Shown: piece by piece, positions 20,931 through 32,604 of the stretch | How positions within the stretch are numbered: the stretch's first letter is position 1 | How the letters are laid out: each line of letters begins with the position of its first letter | Source: Wolfiporia cocos | Taxonomy: Eukaryota; Basidiomycota; Agaricomycetes; Polyporales; Phaeolaceae | Assembly: GCA_029448655.1 (NCBI GenBank) | Contig: JACCLO010000002.1 | Coordinates: 1,984,001 to 2,048,000 of the forward strand | Reading direction: 5' to 3' | DNA length: 64,000 nucleotides | The notes under the pieces: model-generated | Seen by the model: the letters and a program-made list of their open reading frames with translations, nothing else | Databases searched by the model: none | Told to the model about the DNA's origin: nothing | Made by a program: the position numbers and the translations under genes

Positions 20931-23044
20931 ATGAGTTTCTACTGGCCATGGCTGCCCACTGAGCTTATTGTATACATCCTGAGCCTCTTGCCGGCTAAAC
21001 GGGACCACGTAGACTCCAGTGTAAAGACTCTCCTTAGTTGCCTTGCTGCAAACTCGCATTTGCGAGCGGCAGCAAGTACGCCGAAGTTATGGGAGGCTCA
21101 CTATGTCACGCGGTACACGGAGTGCGTCGAGGAGCGCGAGGCGGCGCGGAGGGCACGGGCTCGTGGCGACTGGTGCGTTCTGTATCGGGAGCGGCGCATA
21201 TTGGACAAGAAGGCACTTGAACTTGTAGACGAGATCCGTCTGCGGCTCGGTGGGCGGCATCAGAGTGCACGTCGACTCGTGAGTAGCTACTCATTCGACG
21301 TGTGGGATGCGCTGGAGCTGGAATCGGAGCTCCCTCTTCCTATGAGCCTCTGCCCGCAAGTTGATGCACATAACGTACTCGGGGAGATCCACTGTGTTGA
21401 CGTCGGCAACGTACCTCACGCACTGCCGAGGCGATACTGGGCTCGCGCAATAATGGGTGTCATTGCACGGCACCATGTGCTCAAGATGTGGCAAACCGTG
21501 TATGCTCCCCACGACACGGCATCGCCGGAAGACCCCAGCCAGCCAATATCGTTTGAGCAAGCACTAGCTGGACTATCAGCTTTCTTCGACAAATCCCCTA
21601 AGCAGGTGGGTCAAATCGCTACATTCTCAATCTGAACCGCAAGACGATATCGTGTGCAGATCTACGCATGGTTAGATCAGCTTGCTCAACGTTGCAGACA
21701 CATGTTGATAGACGATGGGGTGGAGCTTGACCTGCAAAGTCATAATTACGACCTTCGAACTTTGTGTATTCGTCTCAGAGCCGTCTTACGTAGCATGGGG
21801 TTCCGTAACGTTGAAGGTGAATATATACGCAAAACTCCAAGTTCTCACATTGATTCCCAAACTTTAAGTAGGCGACGATTTCTACAAGATACTCAATCAG
21901 TTCCCTCATGCTCTAATGCACGAAGAGCATCGCAGGACGATCCCGATGTCTCTCGTTTACATCTTTTCGGCGGTCGCACGTCGGCTAGGCGTGCGAGCGT
22001 CCCCGACGAACTACCCTGGCAAAGTAATGTGTCACATAGCACCCATTGAGCCTACATCGCACGAGATGCTGTTCGACATCGTGGGCGACTCCCCTCCTTT
22101 CATGTTTAGAAGTCGCGATCTGCCTTCGATGTTGCGCGAACTAGATCTGCCCGAGGATGCGTCACCGGACATCATCCGTCCATGTAGTGTCGGGACGATT
22201 CTCCAGCGCGCTGCAAGCAACATCATAGTTTGCGTGCGGTGGTCCCAGCGGTATTCACAGGGCTATTTCACGGAGAAGCATGCATGGTGCACGTACGCCG
22301 CCTCGTGTATCCTGCTGCTATGTTTGCAGAACGCACAGATACTTCCGCAAATCATGGACTCTAAGCCGCTCGACGCGCTTGCGGTGCTCCGGGACGCATT
22401 ATGTCCTGCAGTAGGACCCTTGACGCGTACGGTAATGGAGGCGCACTCCATGAACCTGGTCCAGACCGACGAGGAGTTTGCACAGACGGTATGGAATAGG
22501 AAGACACACCCGAATATCTGCTATTTCGTTGGTCTTGTTGTGCAACATAAATCTACCGAATACAAGGGTTGTATTATTGGATGGCATGTACGTGTTTCAT
22601 CGCTAGAGGTCGATGTCTGATATGTAAGCGCATCTTGAATTAGCCGTTCAGCTACGCTAGGGAAGGTCTAATGGCGACGATGGAGAGGCAAAGGCTGGAG
22701 CGCGGGTGGGAGCAGCCATTCTATTGGATTATCACAGAAGACGGTCTCAAGAAATGTGAGCACTCTTCGACTACATACATTATGCAGGGATAATCGATCT
22801 GTGTTTGCTAGATGTGGCGGAGGAAGATTTGGTGCCAATACCTCTAGCCATAGACATACCTCGGCGCACTTTTGAGAGCCGCACAATCTTCGGACGGTTT
22901 TTCGAAGGTTTTCACACGGACGAAAAACGTCAGCGCGGACGCTGCCTACCCAGTCAAGAGCTGCAAGCATTGTTCCCCGATGACAATGCGGTCGGTGCAG
23001 ACTGGATAGCGAATGGGCTATTCGGAGGCGCTTCTCAAGGGTGA
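20931..23044 (+). CDS. FBXO21-type F-box protein (SirB1-like + YccV/HspQ domains)
   Basis: Five exons with introns near 21607-21658, 21812-21869, 22590-22642 and 22756-22810, all in frame. Residues ~5-50 are an F-box (LPTELIVYILSLLPAKRD...LWEAHY). The middle region (DDFYKILNQFPHALM ... IPMSLVYIFSAVARRLGV) is the SirB1/transglutaminase-like domain. The C-terminus is the YccV/hemimethylated-DNA-binding-type domain (EYKGCIIGWH, GWEQPFYWIITEDGLKKYVAEEDL). This architecture is that of vertebrate FBXO21, a substrate receptor of SCF ubiquitin ligases, so the product probably recruits targets to Skp1-Cullin. The reading frame ends at 23044. A second frame from ~23015 to 23132 continues with plausible coding sequence, so the last ~10 residues may reflect a one-base shift. 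Confidence 0.85.
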
Positions 23045-23534
23045 CATATTGACGCCGGTGCGGGTTACGTTCATCTTGATGCATGATGGGCGGGTGCGGA
23101 TACATCGTGTGTATCCTGATTGGAATGGTTAGCTCCTTTCATTGAACCATATCCCCATGTGTGAATTGCTACTAGGACTTTCCCGTCTGGTGGTGTCGCG
23201 CCGCCTTTGCGACACCCGGATCTCATGATGCCAAGAGGTTCGTTGCATGAGTGGTCGACAGCGGGCGCAATCTTGTTTCCTCACCTGTATCGAGGTGCAG
23301 CTGAACGGTGGTAAAGGGTTTTTGTTCACAGCTGGCCTCCTGTGAACTAATGGTAAAATGAGTTATATCGTCATTGCCACGATTGATATCCAGGACGGCG
23401 TTCGTTTCACTACCTTCAAAGGAAACCGCCCGTCCGATTCCAGGCCTCAGCTTAGCTTGTTATATGCGTACCCGCGCTGCTCCCAACTGCGATATCATCG
23501 AGTCTGAGTCACAGATGCTAGCTATGGGAGGTTT

Positions 23535-26069
23535 ATGGCTGGCCTGGAATTGCCCTTCGGATGCAACGAGTCTTCCGCACTCGACAAGTGTGTTGAGAAC
23601 CACCGCTCGCATCATATCAAAGAGATCATTGACCCTCATATATGCAAGCATAAATGTCCCTTCGCCCTCCATTCTGCCATCGACATGGCTATCAAGATGG
23701 TATCTTCTTTTGATGCTGTCTCCCTGCGCCGACATCTCCTTGCAACCTTGTCGATCGTCCTCGATAGCGTCGTTCTTGCCATTCTATTCTCCATGTATCG
23801 TTATGAATTCTTGCTCCCGACACCAAAGAACGACGTGGACGAGTTGTTTCAAAAGAGCTTGCCTACTATTGGCGCAGTCATTGGCGCGCTGGTTGTGGCA
23901 GTCAATGCTATGGCCATTACTGAACTTGTCACTGCATACGCCAGAAGTATGATAGTGCGAGAAGGCCTTACGTTCGCTATGATGGACCACTTACACAGCC
24001 TTGGTGAGACACTTAGGCTACATCTCTGAATTGTGTGTCAATCTCATTATCGCCGTCTTGACAGCGAATGCGGGCATACCATTTGCGCTGACATCTCTTC
24101 TTCTACTCGGTGGCCTGATCGTCCTCGCACAAGGCTTGTTGCCATCGGTATGCTTTCTGTTGAGAGATGTCCAACAATACTCACTCAAGATGGTAGGCTG
24201 TTGTTTCGAGCTTGACACCCAGTAATGCAGCCTGGAGTGTCCAACGATACATGCCAATTGAAGACTTCTCTACACAGTCTGGCGTGCGCACTGATATAAT
24301 GTGGGTCAACCATTTCATACTGCACACTTACTCAGGTGATTTAGCTCTGCATCTACAGTTGCGAATATTATGACGTGTTATATAATACAACAGTTCCAGG
24401 TAATTCCCATGAAATCAGCCGTGAATAAGAGAAAAGGAGTGGTTTATACGCTCCCTGTTAGGCCATGGATACGGTATCAACTGTCCTCTCGACGTAAGCT
24501 ATGGTGCATTGCGTTTTGAGAGGCATTACTCACTCACTTTCTCAGGACCACTTCGGAGATTTGTACAATGTAGGTAATGGTTCACTCCGCCTACTAACAT
24601 TAATAACTGTTAGTAGTCCGCACTTGCGTCCCTCCGCGACGACTTCCCGGTAAACAGTTCCAGAAATGGGGTAGGCTGCTTCATACCAATGTTCTCTTCA
24701 TCTAATAATTCCCGATAGGTTACATATCCCTCTTCGCTTATGGGTATCTCGGGCGCAATTTCTTCCCTCACGCAGGACTATGTAGGCAAGATCACAGATG
24801 ATCCGTCTAGGGCGATCATTGCCTCGGACACCTTCGACGCCTGTGTCCCGCGAATGGTCATTGATGTTACTTGCAATACCTCGCTGAAGGAAGGACAATG
24901 GTTCAACATGTCGGTAAGTGTACCGCGATACGTGAATTAGGATGTGCTCACTGTGTGCCTATGAGTCAGTATTATACTGTGCGAGGCCCCGCCCCGCAGG
25001 GTGGGTACCGCCTAAGATCCGGTAATATACACTAATTCAACACCACTACTTGTCAGGTATCGTTGGCGTGTCCTTATGTAACGGCACCGTTTGTGGGGGC
25101 GCGCGGTACGCACCTCACTTTGCAGGAGGCGTCACCATTGTGTTCTGGGACATGGATGAAACAACTGGAAATACTACTGTCAGCATATATAAGTAGGTTG
25201 ACTTAATTTATCGCTGCCTGCATAAATCTGACAATACTATTACAGTTTTGGCACATACGTGAACGACTGGGGCGCTCAAAACATTTCATGTGTCGTCGGC
25301 GCACACGAGAAGATGGTTCCCATACGTATCACAGGCGGGACGGCCGTCTCACAGCTGCCAGAGATGACCTGCCCCCAACGTTCTCAGCCCTCGTCACACT
25401 TCCTCCTAAATGTCACTCGTCAGGCCGATATGACTGTGATCAAGATGCAAGGACCTGATGGAGATCTAGAGCCGATGTTAATGGTTCCGGATGGACAAAA
25501 TCGACATTCGAGCTGGCGCTCGAACGGCTGGTTGCCACGGGTGCCACCGAGATGTACGCCACAATGTACGCAAACTCGAGTGTGGCGTCGCAGTGGACGG
25601 GATCTGTCCCGTTCACATACACGACGATCGGACGCGACTTGGCTTACGTTCCCGAAGCTCTCTGTTCTTTGCCGTCAGTCCCATCATCCTCGTTTGCGTC
25701 CTCATAGCCGGATGGATCCTCGTCACATACAGAAAGAACCCTGCTGTTGTATTCGACCCACTACACCCTTCGTGCGCAATGGCTGCGGGACTGAACAGAG
25801 AGAAACTGCCCCCAGAGCTTGCTGCTCGTGCTAATGTTGACAGGAGTGAGCTGGACAAGCTCCCTCTCCTATTGCACTTCGGACAAGTCGCAGATGCGCG
25901 GATGGGAATCACGGCCACCACCATAGTGAATGTCCCACATTCTGGCCTATACTCACTCAGAAGCAGGAGCCACCCGGAAGGTGCGAAGTATGCCAGCGTC
26001 AGAAATCTCGATGCGAGTGAGGAGGGTTGGAATGCTGAAGAGTACGGTAGTCTTAATTATCGTACTTAG
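23535..26069 (+). CDS. Predicted integral membrane protein, gene model uncertain
   Basis: Several plus-strand blocks look coding but lie in different frames. They are: membrane segments at 23745-24200 (LLATLSIVLDSVVLAILF; TIGAVIGALVVAVNAMAI; LTSLLLLGGLIVLAQGLLP); an extracellular-looking stretch at 24740-25490 with several Cys and N-glycosylation sites (CNTS, NGTV, NVT); then a final span at ~25670-25730 (PIILVCVLIAGWILV) and a cytosolic tail ending at 26069. Some frame changes fit GT-AG introns (24917-25054, 25194-25245). Others (near 24003, 25470 and 25660) do not, so the copy may be broken or the sequence may carry indels. The start is not determined. I do not recognise a function. Confidence 0.4.
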
Positions 26070-26199
26070 CTTAGTGTCATGCGACTCAAAGGTGTATTAT
26101 GTCTAGAGTTTCAGTGCCACAGATGCATCTTTATAGACACCGCAGATGCATCTGGGGCACTCTAAGTCATCGAAAGTAGGCGCCCGTTAGTACCAAAAT

Positions 26200-26281
26200 A
26201 AAGCGTCGCAACCAAGGAATCGAACCAGGAACCATGATACCTCAGCGAAGCAGCGACTGAAACCACTCAGCTAAAGCAGTT
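26200..26281 (-). repeat. tRNA-like (SINE-type) head with A and B boxes
   Basis: Minus strand: A-box-like TAGCTGAGTGG (26273-26263) and B box GGTTCGATTCC (26226-26216), with a T-arm-like stem around CCTGGTTCGATTCC. The acceptor ends do not pair, so this is tRNA-derived rather than a functional tRNA gene. Confidence 0.65.
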
Positions 26282-26562
26282 GGTGAGAGGAAGATCTTGT
26301 GCAAATATATAGTCAGTAGTCGATATAATAACAGTCGTAATAAAATTTAACATTCTGCTCATTTGTCAGTAAGCTCAAGTGTTCCTTGAACTCAGAATGC
26401 ATCTCTTTATTGATGTATCCCATAACCCATATGTATCTGCAATGAGGTAAGGATGCTGTCATAAAAGCAATACACTAAGGTATGACTTGACAATCAACAG
26501 CTACGGCGATGAAAGGACATTAAATGGATTATATTAACGGGTATGTGACTTGGGTACTGAGA

Positions 26563-26630
26563 CCATTTGGCGAAGTGGTACAAGTTGCGAGTTCGCTGAT
26601 CCCAGGTCAAGTGTTCGAGCCCTGCAAAGG
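26563..26630 (+). repeat. Second tRNA-like head, opposite orientation
   Basis: Plus strand: A-box-like TGGCGAAGTGG (26568-26578) and B-box-like GTGTTCGAGCC (26611-26621). No paired acceptor stem was found. Confidence 0.5.
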
Positions 26631-27080
26631 TATTTCTTGCGCAGATGCATCTTATTTTATTCAGATGCATCTATGCAGCACGCTTGGGCGTTAATATTGC
26701 TTAGAGTGCCCCAGATGCATCTGCGGTGTCTCTTAAGATGTATCTCCGGCACTGAAGTCCCTCCTTATGTAACCTGATGTAGACTGAGCGAGAGTTCGTA
26801 ATGCAGCGCATCGCACAGAACGATAGGTCTTGCATATTGACGGCATATACTAATAACTTTGTTCCTACCTGCGGGTCGGCCGGAATCACTCCACAACTTA
26901 CTGGCATTTGCCTACAGAAGTATCCCCCAGTGTATACAAATTGTGAGAAGGGGGAGGGGGTTCTTTGCCATTGGTCAATGTGCAGATAATATACGTGAGA
27001 TTGTAACAGCCGCAAAGGAAACATAATGGTACCGTCTTTAATCAAGTAGGTAGGTGAGTTGATAGCATGAAGGTAATATT

Positions 27081-27859
27081 TTAGGGATGTGATGATGCGC
27101 GGACAATCTCCTCTCGTTGAAATTCTTCGACCATGTTCACCCATGTATGATCGACTTGGCGCTAGATGAGATTGCAAACGGTAAGCCGTATGAATTAAGG
27201 AGACTGAAAGGTCGCTTACATTTGCGGCAGCCTCTTGCCGATTCGAGTGGGTGAGAACACCAGCAGCAACGAGGACGCCGATTGTGAGGCCCTGTGCCCA
27301 CATACGCGCCTGGATGACCTTCTGCGACGTCGTCTGGTGCCTGTTGGGAGCAGGTTTTAGATTCCATTCAGTGTGGCGCAACAAAGCTTACTTGTTGCGC
27401 ATAACAATGGCGCCAGCAATGGCCATGCTGGTCGCCCAGCTGCCTAGGATGACCTCGTACTGGTGGCGCATCGCCCACTCCCTGAACTTCTGGCTCGTGT
27501 CGAGGGTGCTCCAGCGTTCCTGCTGCCTGCGCTCCTCGCGCTCGAGCTCGCGCTTGCCGGCGCCTGTCCACGTTGACTCGTCGTACTCTACGCCGCGCCG
27601 CTCGGCCTGGATGGCGTAAAGGGGCGCGATGAGTAGAACAGTACCGAGGGCCTTGAGTTGAATTGGGAGGGAGCGGAAGGCGGGCCAGCGGCGATTCATA
27701 TACCAGGTCCCGGGCAGGGAGATGGCTAGTCCTGCGGCGATTCCCTCGATGGCCCCGCGCACGGTGGCGGCATGGTGGCCTGCAAGCTCTTCCTCTGTGG
27801 CGATCTGCAATACACATAAGTAAAATAAATGCATGTGTCCTATAAAGGCTCACCTTCAT
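27081..27859 (-). CDS. Rcf2-type HIG1-domain mitochondrial protein
   Basis: Four exons. The first is only ATG-AAG (27859-27854), followed by a 49-nt intron (27853-27805). A second intron lies near 27342-27391 and a third ends before the final exon, which ends ...ASSHP at TAA 27081. The product is ~195 residues. It begins MKIATEEELAGHHAATVRGA; has hydrophobic segments at AIEGIAAGLAISLPGTW and LGTVLLIAPLYAI; a charged helix (RELEREERRQQERW); a HIG1-like pair of spans (YEVILGSWATSMAIAGAIV and MWAQGLTIGVLVAAGVL); and the joining motif TSQKVIQARMWAQGLT. This order matches yeast Rcf2, an inner-membrane factor that associates with respiratory III-IV supercomplexes and cytochrome oxidase. Length is slightly below yeast Rcf2. 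Confidence 0.85.
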
Positions 27860-29578
27860 GTTATTGAAATAATAAAAAAGAGTTGTATACGCGTAGACGG
27901 TAAAATCCAGACGGGAAGAAGAGAGTGGTGGGATGGCACTATAGGAAGGTGGGAGTCATAAATGAAACGTACGACTTCAAACCTGCATGCTGTGTGCAGG
28001 GTAGGCCCTTCACGGACTGTTGAGGGCGGGATCGGTAGAAGGATCGGGATACCTCGGAACGCTGTACAACATCAGCTGAAACCGAGGCGAGCACGCCATT
28101 GGCGATGACTGGCCAAGTATGTGACGGTACTATGAGAACACGAGGTTGGGAACCCAGGAACAGCGAATGGGATGGTTTCGTGTCAACCTGAGCAGGCGCT
28201 GTAATGTGAAGCGACGATGTGATCGGCACAGGTCTTTGCCTGCCTGGAAGTCGTGCCGCTGGAAATTAGCGCAACCTGCGCGTACAATGATGCATCCTGC
28301 ATGGGGTTTGGATCCACTGGGGTTCCAAACTTGTCATTGCGCGTTTTGTTAATAGATCGCCACGGACAAAATTCGCGCGGCTTTGGGCATCAGCAACACG
28401 GCCACTTCATACTTAGAGCGCTTTGGTGCGATATCTAACTATAATGGCTGGGAGGCCATTTTAGAGACATGGCTGGTGATTCTTTGTCTAGTAGCCTATA
28501 AAGATAGAAGTCCTGCTATTGCATGAAGTAACGGTGGAAAACCGAATTAGCTTGTTGTTTTAGCGTTGTTTCAGACAGCGACCATCGAGAACACCGACTC
28601 TGAAGGATATCGGTACATTGGCTTGATGACATGGTGGTGTCAGCGTTCGAGCTCAATCGGATGTCCTCGTCTTACTTTAGCTTCGCCCATTCTCGAGTGA
28701 GGTTGATTGATCCATTTTGACAAAGGTGTTCATATGCGCTGAACCCAGAATAATGGCTATGTCACACCGCGGTCAGCCCATGTAGTTGTGATGCTGTGGT
28801 ATATGGCACCATCGACAATAATAGCAGTGACACAAAATCAGAGGCTAAAAGGCGGATGATGATTGGTTACGAAATGTTCTCGCTCCTGGATGCGGCTGCC
28901 GAGGCCTGAAAAATTGGAGAAGAGGAGATCCTCGACATAGATCTCGATCTGGTTGATGTGGGGGAAGTTGCCGCAGACAAATTGTATGATCCGCCAATCA
29001 AAATGTGTACGTTTTACTAGATCGCCTTTTGATCCCGTCTACTTGACCACAAAGCGCATCCCAACACTGGATCAGGCTGCAGACAACGCGCGAAACATCG
29101 CTGTCTTGGTCGGAGAAAACTGGAAGTTCTCCGGACCCGGTCGTTCCAGGTTGATCACGCAATTCGCTCGCACCGCCAGGACGGATCTGGAGCAAGCGCG
29201 CAGGCGCCTCCAGCCATTAGCGCCAACTATAATCACGCATCAGGCTAACCAAGGCTTCTGATTGGCCTGCAGCAGGCGCTCATAACAGTGGAGTCGTCAG
29301 ACGCTCGGGGAACACGGCCAGCGTGCGAGTGCTATTCGCATTGAACACAGCGCACAATTCATTGTCGGAATGCTCAGCAGCTCTTGACGAGGAAGCGAGG
29401 AGCGCGCAGGATAGCGGATCAGGATTGCATCTCGGTAATGCGACGGAACGAAGGTCGCCTGCACTCCGTGTACGTATTCCATCATCCCACGATAGCGCCC
29501 TCTTTGGTGAGCTCGTCAGCAACTGTCTGGTGACTCGGCTTTGCTCGTTGTCGTTGCTGTCTGCTTGGCCTCGTCTCA
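27860..29578. other. 1.7-kb intergenic between divergent genes
   Basis: It separates the Rcf2-like gene (minus) from the MFS gene (plus) and should hold both promoters. No further gene was recognised; an open stretch at 28953-29261 has no motif I can support. Confidence 0.4.
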
Positions 29579-31752
29579 ATGGCCGTCGACGAAGAGACTC
29601 CTCTCCTCCGAGAGTCGCCCCAAGATGTGCCTCCTTATAACGGCCAAGAACTCCGGGGAGAGATAGCACAAAGTGATGACACGAAATCACAGGCCTCCAT
29701 CGTCGCCGTGGTATGTGCTTGATTCTGTCCACAAATTCTGGCTTGAAGGTCATGTTCGGCAAGATGGTGTTCTCGCTGCCATCCATGCCAGCCATCTAGC
29801 AAACCGTAGCGAGATGTTAACCTCACCGTTCTCGCTAGGTCGCTCCCATTATGCTTGGGACCTTCCTCATTGCAATGGACCAGATCATTGTGGCATCTAC
29901 ATATGCTTCGATTGGGAGTGAATTCCAACATTTGGAGAACACTAGTTGGATTACCACCGGATATATGCTCACGCTGACCAGCTTTCAGTAAGCATTTCGG
30001 CGTGCTATTGAGTACCATGATATTGAGGATCCCAATTTATCGCGCCAGGCCTCTGTACGGGAAGGTGAGAACTACGTGAGCTCATGACTGCAATGCAGGG
30101 TACTGAGTTACGCCTAGCTGAGTGATATCTTCGGTCGGAAGCCATGTATACTGTTCGCCTTGTCCGTGTTCGCACTGGGCTGCTTCCTGTGTGGTTTGGC
30201 ACAAAGCATGACGTCTCTTATCGTTGCGCGGGCCATTGCGGGTATTGGAGGTGGAGGGATTGGGACGTGAGTTCTAGGTCGTGACATCGTGATCAGTTAG
30301 ACGGTGTTCTGACAAATACTCAATATTCAGCGTGGGGGTCATTCTGATGTCCGACGTCGTGCCGTTGCGGAACAGAGGGACATGGCAGGGTGTAGCGAAC
30401 ATCGTGTTCGCCTCTGGCCAAGGGACTGGTGCACCCCTTGGCGGCTTGCTCGCAGACACTATCGGGTGGAGATGGTGAGTCCGGCCAACCACCACACACA
30501 GACACCATGCAAACGATACCTCCAGGGCATTCCTCATCCAGGTACCCTTGACCATGCTCGCCTTCATCTCTGTCGCATTCGGGCTCAAGCTGCCCAAGCG
30601 GGACACGGGCGACTTCAAGTCCAAGCTCAAGCGCGTTGACTTCGCGGGCGCGATCACGCTCGTCGTCGCCGTCTTCGCGCTACTGCTCGGGCTCGACCGC
30701 GGCGGGAACATCGCGTGGTCGGACCAGCTCACGCTCGCGTGCTTCGCCGTCTTCGCCGTGCTCTTCGCCGCGTTCGGCGTGATCGAGTGGCGCGTCGCGA
30801 GCGAGCCGTTCGCGCCGCGGCACATCGTCGCGAACCGCACGCTCATCGCGAGCTACCTGTGCAACTTCTTCATGAGCGGCGCGAACCTCATCATCATCTT
30901 CCACACGTCGCTGTACCTCCAGGCCGTGCGCGGGTTCGACCCCAGCCAGGTCGGGCTCGCGCTTATCCCGAGCGTCGTCGGTGGGGCTATTGGAAGCGTG
31001 TCCAGTGGCCTCATCATGCGTGCGACGGGGAGGTACTACGCGCTCACGGTTTTTGTATACTTCTTGTCTATGGTTGGAATGGCTCTGATTGCCGGCGTAA
31101 CCGGCCCACTGTTGTTCACAATGGTCGGGCTCGGTGCAGGTACGTAGGTGCACGCCAAATGGGACTATGCACTGACATGCTTTCAAAGGCCTTGCGGTGA
31201 TGAACCTTGGTGGATGTAAGTTCTCCCTTTCATATTCATGAGAACAGCTCTCAAGCCACGCAGGGGCCGGCCTCACCACGACCCTCATCGCTCTCATCGC
31301 TAACGCAGGAGCTGAGAATCAGGCGGTAGCTACTGCCGGCAAGTGTCCCAGAATTCTCATCTGTGACCCGGGAGCTGACCCGCGTCGTGGACAGTGTCCT
31401 ATTTGTTCCGCTCGCTAGGGTCTGTGGTTTTGTTATCTGTTGCCACCACCCTCTTCCAGGAGACGCTGCGCATGCGCCTGCACGAGCGGCTTTCGGGCGA
31501 TGACGTGCAGAAGGTGAGGCAGACTCGCTGCGCTTCATGCCCGTTGTGTCGCATTGCTAATGTCGATCTCAGATTATCATGCGTGTGAGGGAGTCCCTTA
31601 GTTACCTTGAAAAATTGGAGCCTGCTACACGCGAGGCTGTAGTGCGGTCCTACCAAGACGGTCTCCAAGTGGCTCTGTGGTTTGCCGTAATACTGGGTGG
31701 AATCACTGTGCTTTCCTCGGTATTCATAAAGGAGAAGCCATTGGCGCGGTGA
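29579..31752 (+). CDS. MFS drug:H+ antiporter / basic amino-acid transporter (14-TM type)
   Basis: About eleven exons joined in frame. The start MAVDEETPLLRESPQDVPPY includes an acidic-dileucine-like signal typical of vacuolar or plasma-membrane MFS proteins. The first intron (29709-29839) is long for this window. Landmarks: TM1 APIMLGTFLIAMDQIIVAST; motif A region PLYGKLSDIFGRK; GIGGGGIGT; antiporter motif C ASGQGTGAPLGGLLAD; then repeated TM segments through GLAVMNLGG, AGLTTTLIALIANAGAENQA and the last span WFAVILGGITVLSSVFIKEK. It fits the DHA2 group (Azr1/Vba-like), exporting toxic compounds or moving basic amino acids by proton antiport; the substrate is not predictable. The central exon (~30540-31140) is much more GC-rich than the rest. 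No breaks were seen. Confidence 0.9.
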
Positions 31753-32604
31753 AAGTCATTGAGCACCTGTCATCCACTCGATCTGCTAGAATATATAGAC
31801 AACTCTCCATGTAGTATAGCACCGAATTTGTCTCACTTCTACCTATTCGCAAAAGACAGCCGCTGGATCGCCTTCATTGTCAGGATGACAATCGGAGCGG
31901 GACGGTTGTGATGTCCATAGAGCTGTGTGCAGACCCACCCCAAAAGGGTCACAGTCGAGTACTTGGGTAACGTACGTTTCAATGCAGCAGCAGGGCAGGT
32001 TCTCGCCTCGTGTGGATGTCCGAGTGTGCATAGCATGTGTCCATAGATCACTAGGGACCTTCCTACATGGAGTGGGTGCCGGTCAGGTCGAGACGAGCGT
32101 AAGCAAGAAGTGCTGACAATCAGTAAGGTAAATGATGGATCCCCGCTAGCATATCCGGGATGCATCCCCCACTCTCCCTAGTTCTTCCCGGTCATACCGG
32201 TCCTTCGCTTCCCCGCACGCTTCTTCCCCGCGTCATGAGAACGACGGCAAAGGTGCTCGGATAAATTAGACTGAGGCACGTTGATATTCTACGTCACCAC
32301 CGGCGTGCCTATCAGAGCTTCCGCACGGCGAGTTTCGCGTCAAATCACCCGTAGGGGCACGGCGGCCGTCTCGCTTCCTTCTAGATCGCCGCCAATCGCG
32401 GAAGACTGCCGGAGTTGCGGGGTCTGCTGCCAGAGGAGAACAGACATGGTAAAGCAAAAGGGGAGTTGCGGAGAGCGGTGTTTAGGCGGCGAACGGCCTA
32501 GCACCCGACTCTATGCGAGCGGCCCAATACGGCGCCTTGTTGATCATTAACTCTAGTTCTGCCGATATGAAAGTACTGATCTCGCTCACAGTCTCATCTG
32601 ACGA
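31753..32604. other. Intergenic between convergent genes
   Basis: A tail-to-tail spacer between the MFS and ketopantoate reductase genes. No gene or repeat was recognised. Confidence 0.5.

Larger units (their letters stand above)
26113..26755. mobile_element. Foldback / TIR element (~640 bp) with two tRNA-like heads
   Basis: Imperfect terminal inverted repeats of ~55 bp: 26113-26167 against 26701-26755, ~87% matching by eye. The 10-bp palindrome AGATGCATCT occurs five times (26121, 26144, 26643, 26663, 26713), plus once with one change (26736), all near the ends. Inside lie two tRNA-promoter-like segments facing outward. No open frame suggests a transposase, so it would be non-autonomous. 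A target-site duplication was not identified. Confidence 0.8.

Noticed and set aside
26200..26630. Functional tRNA genes
   Set aside because: A and B boxes are present, but no paired acceptor stem or clean cloverleaf is found in either copy.
30680..31297. Long antisense and alternate-frame open stretches over the MFS exon
   Set aside because: They follow the GC-rich MFS exon exactly and have shadow-type composition (Arg, Ala, Asp, Glu).
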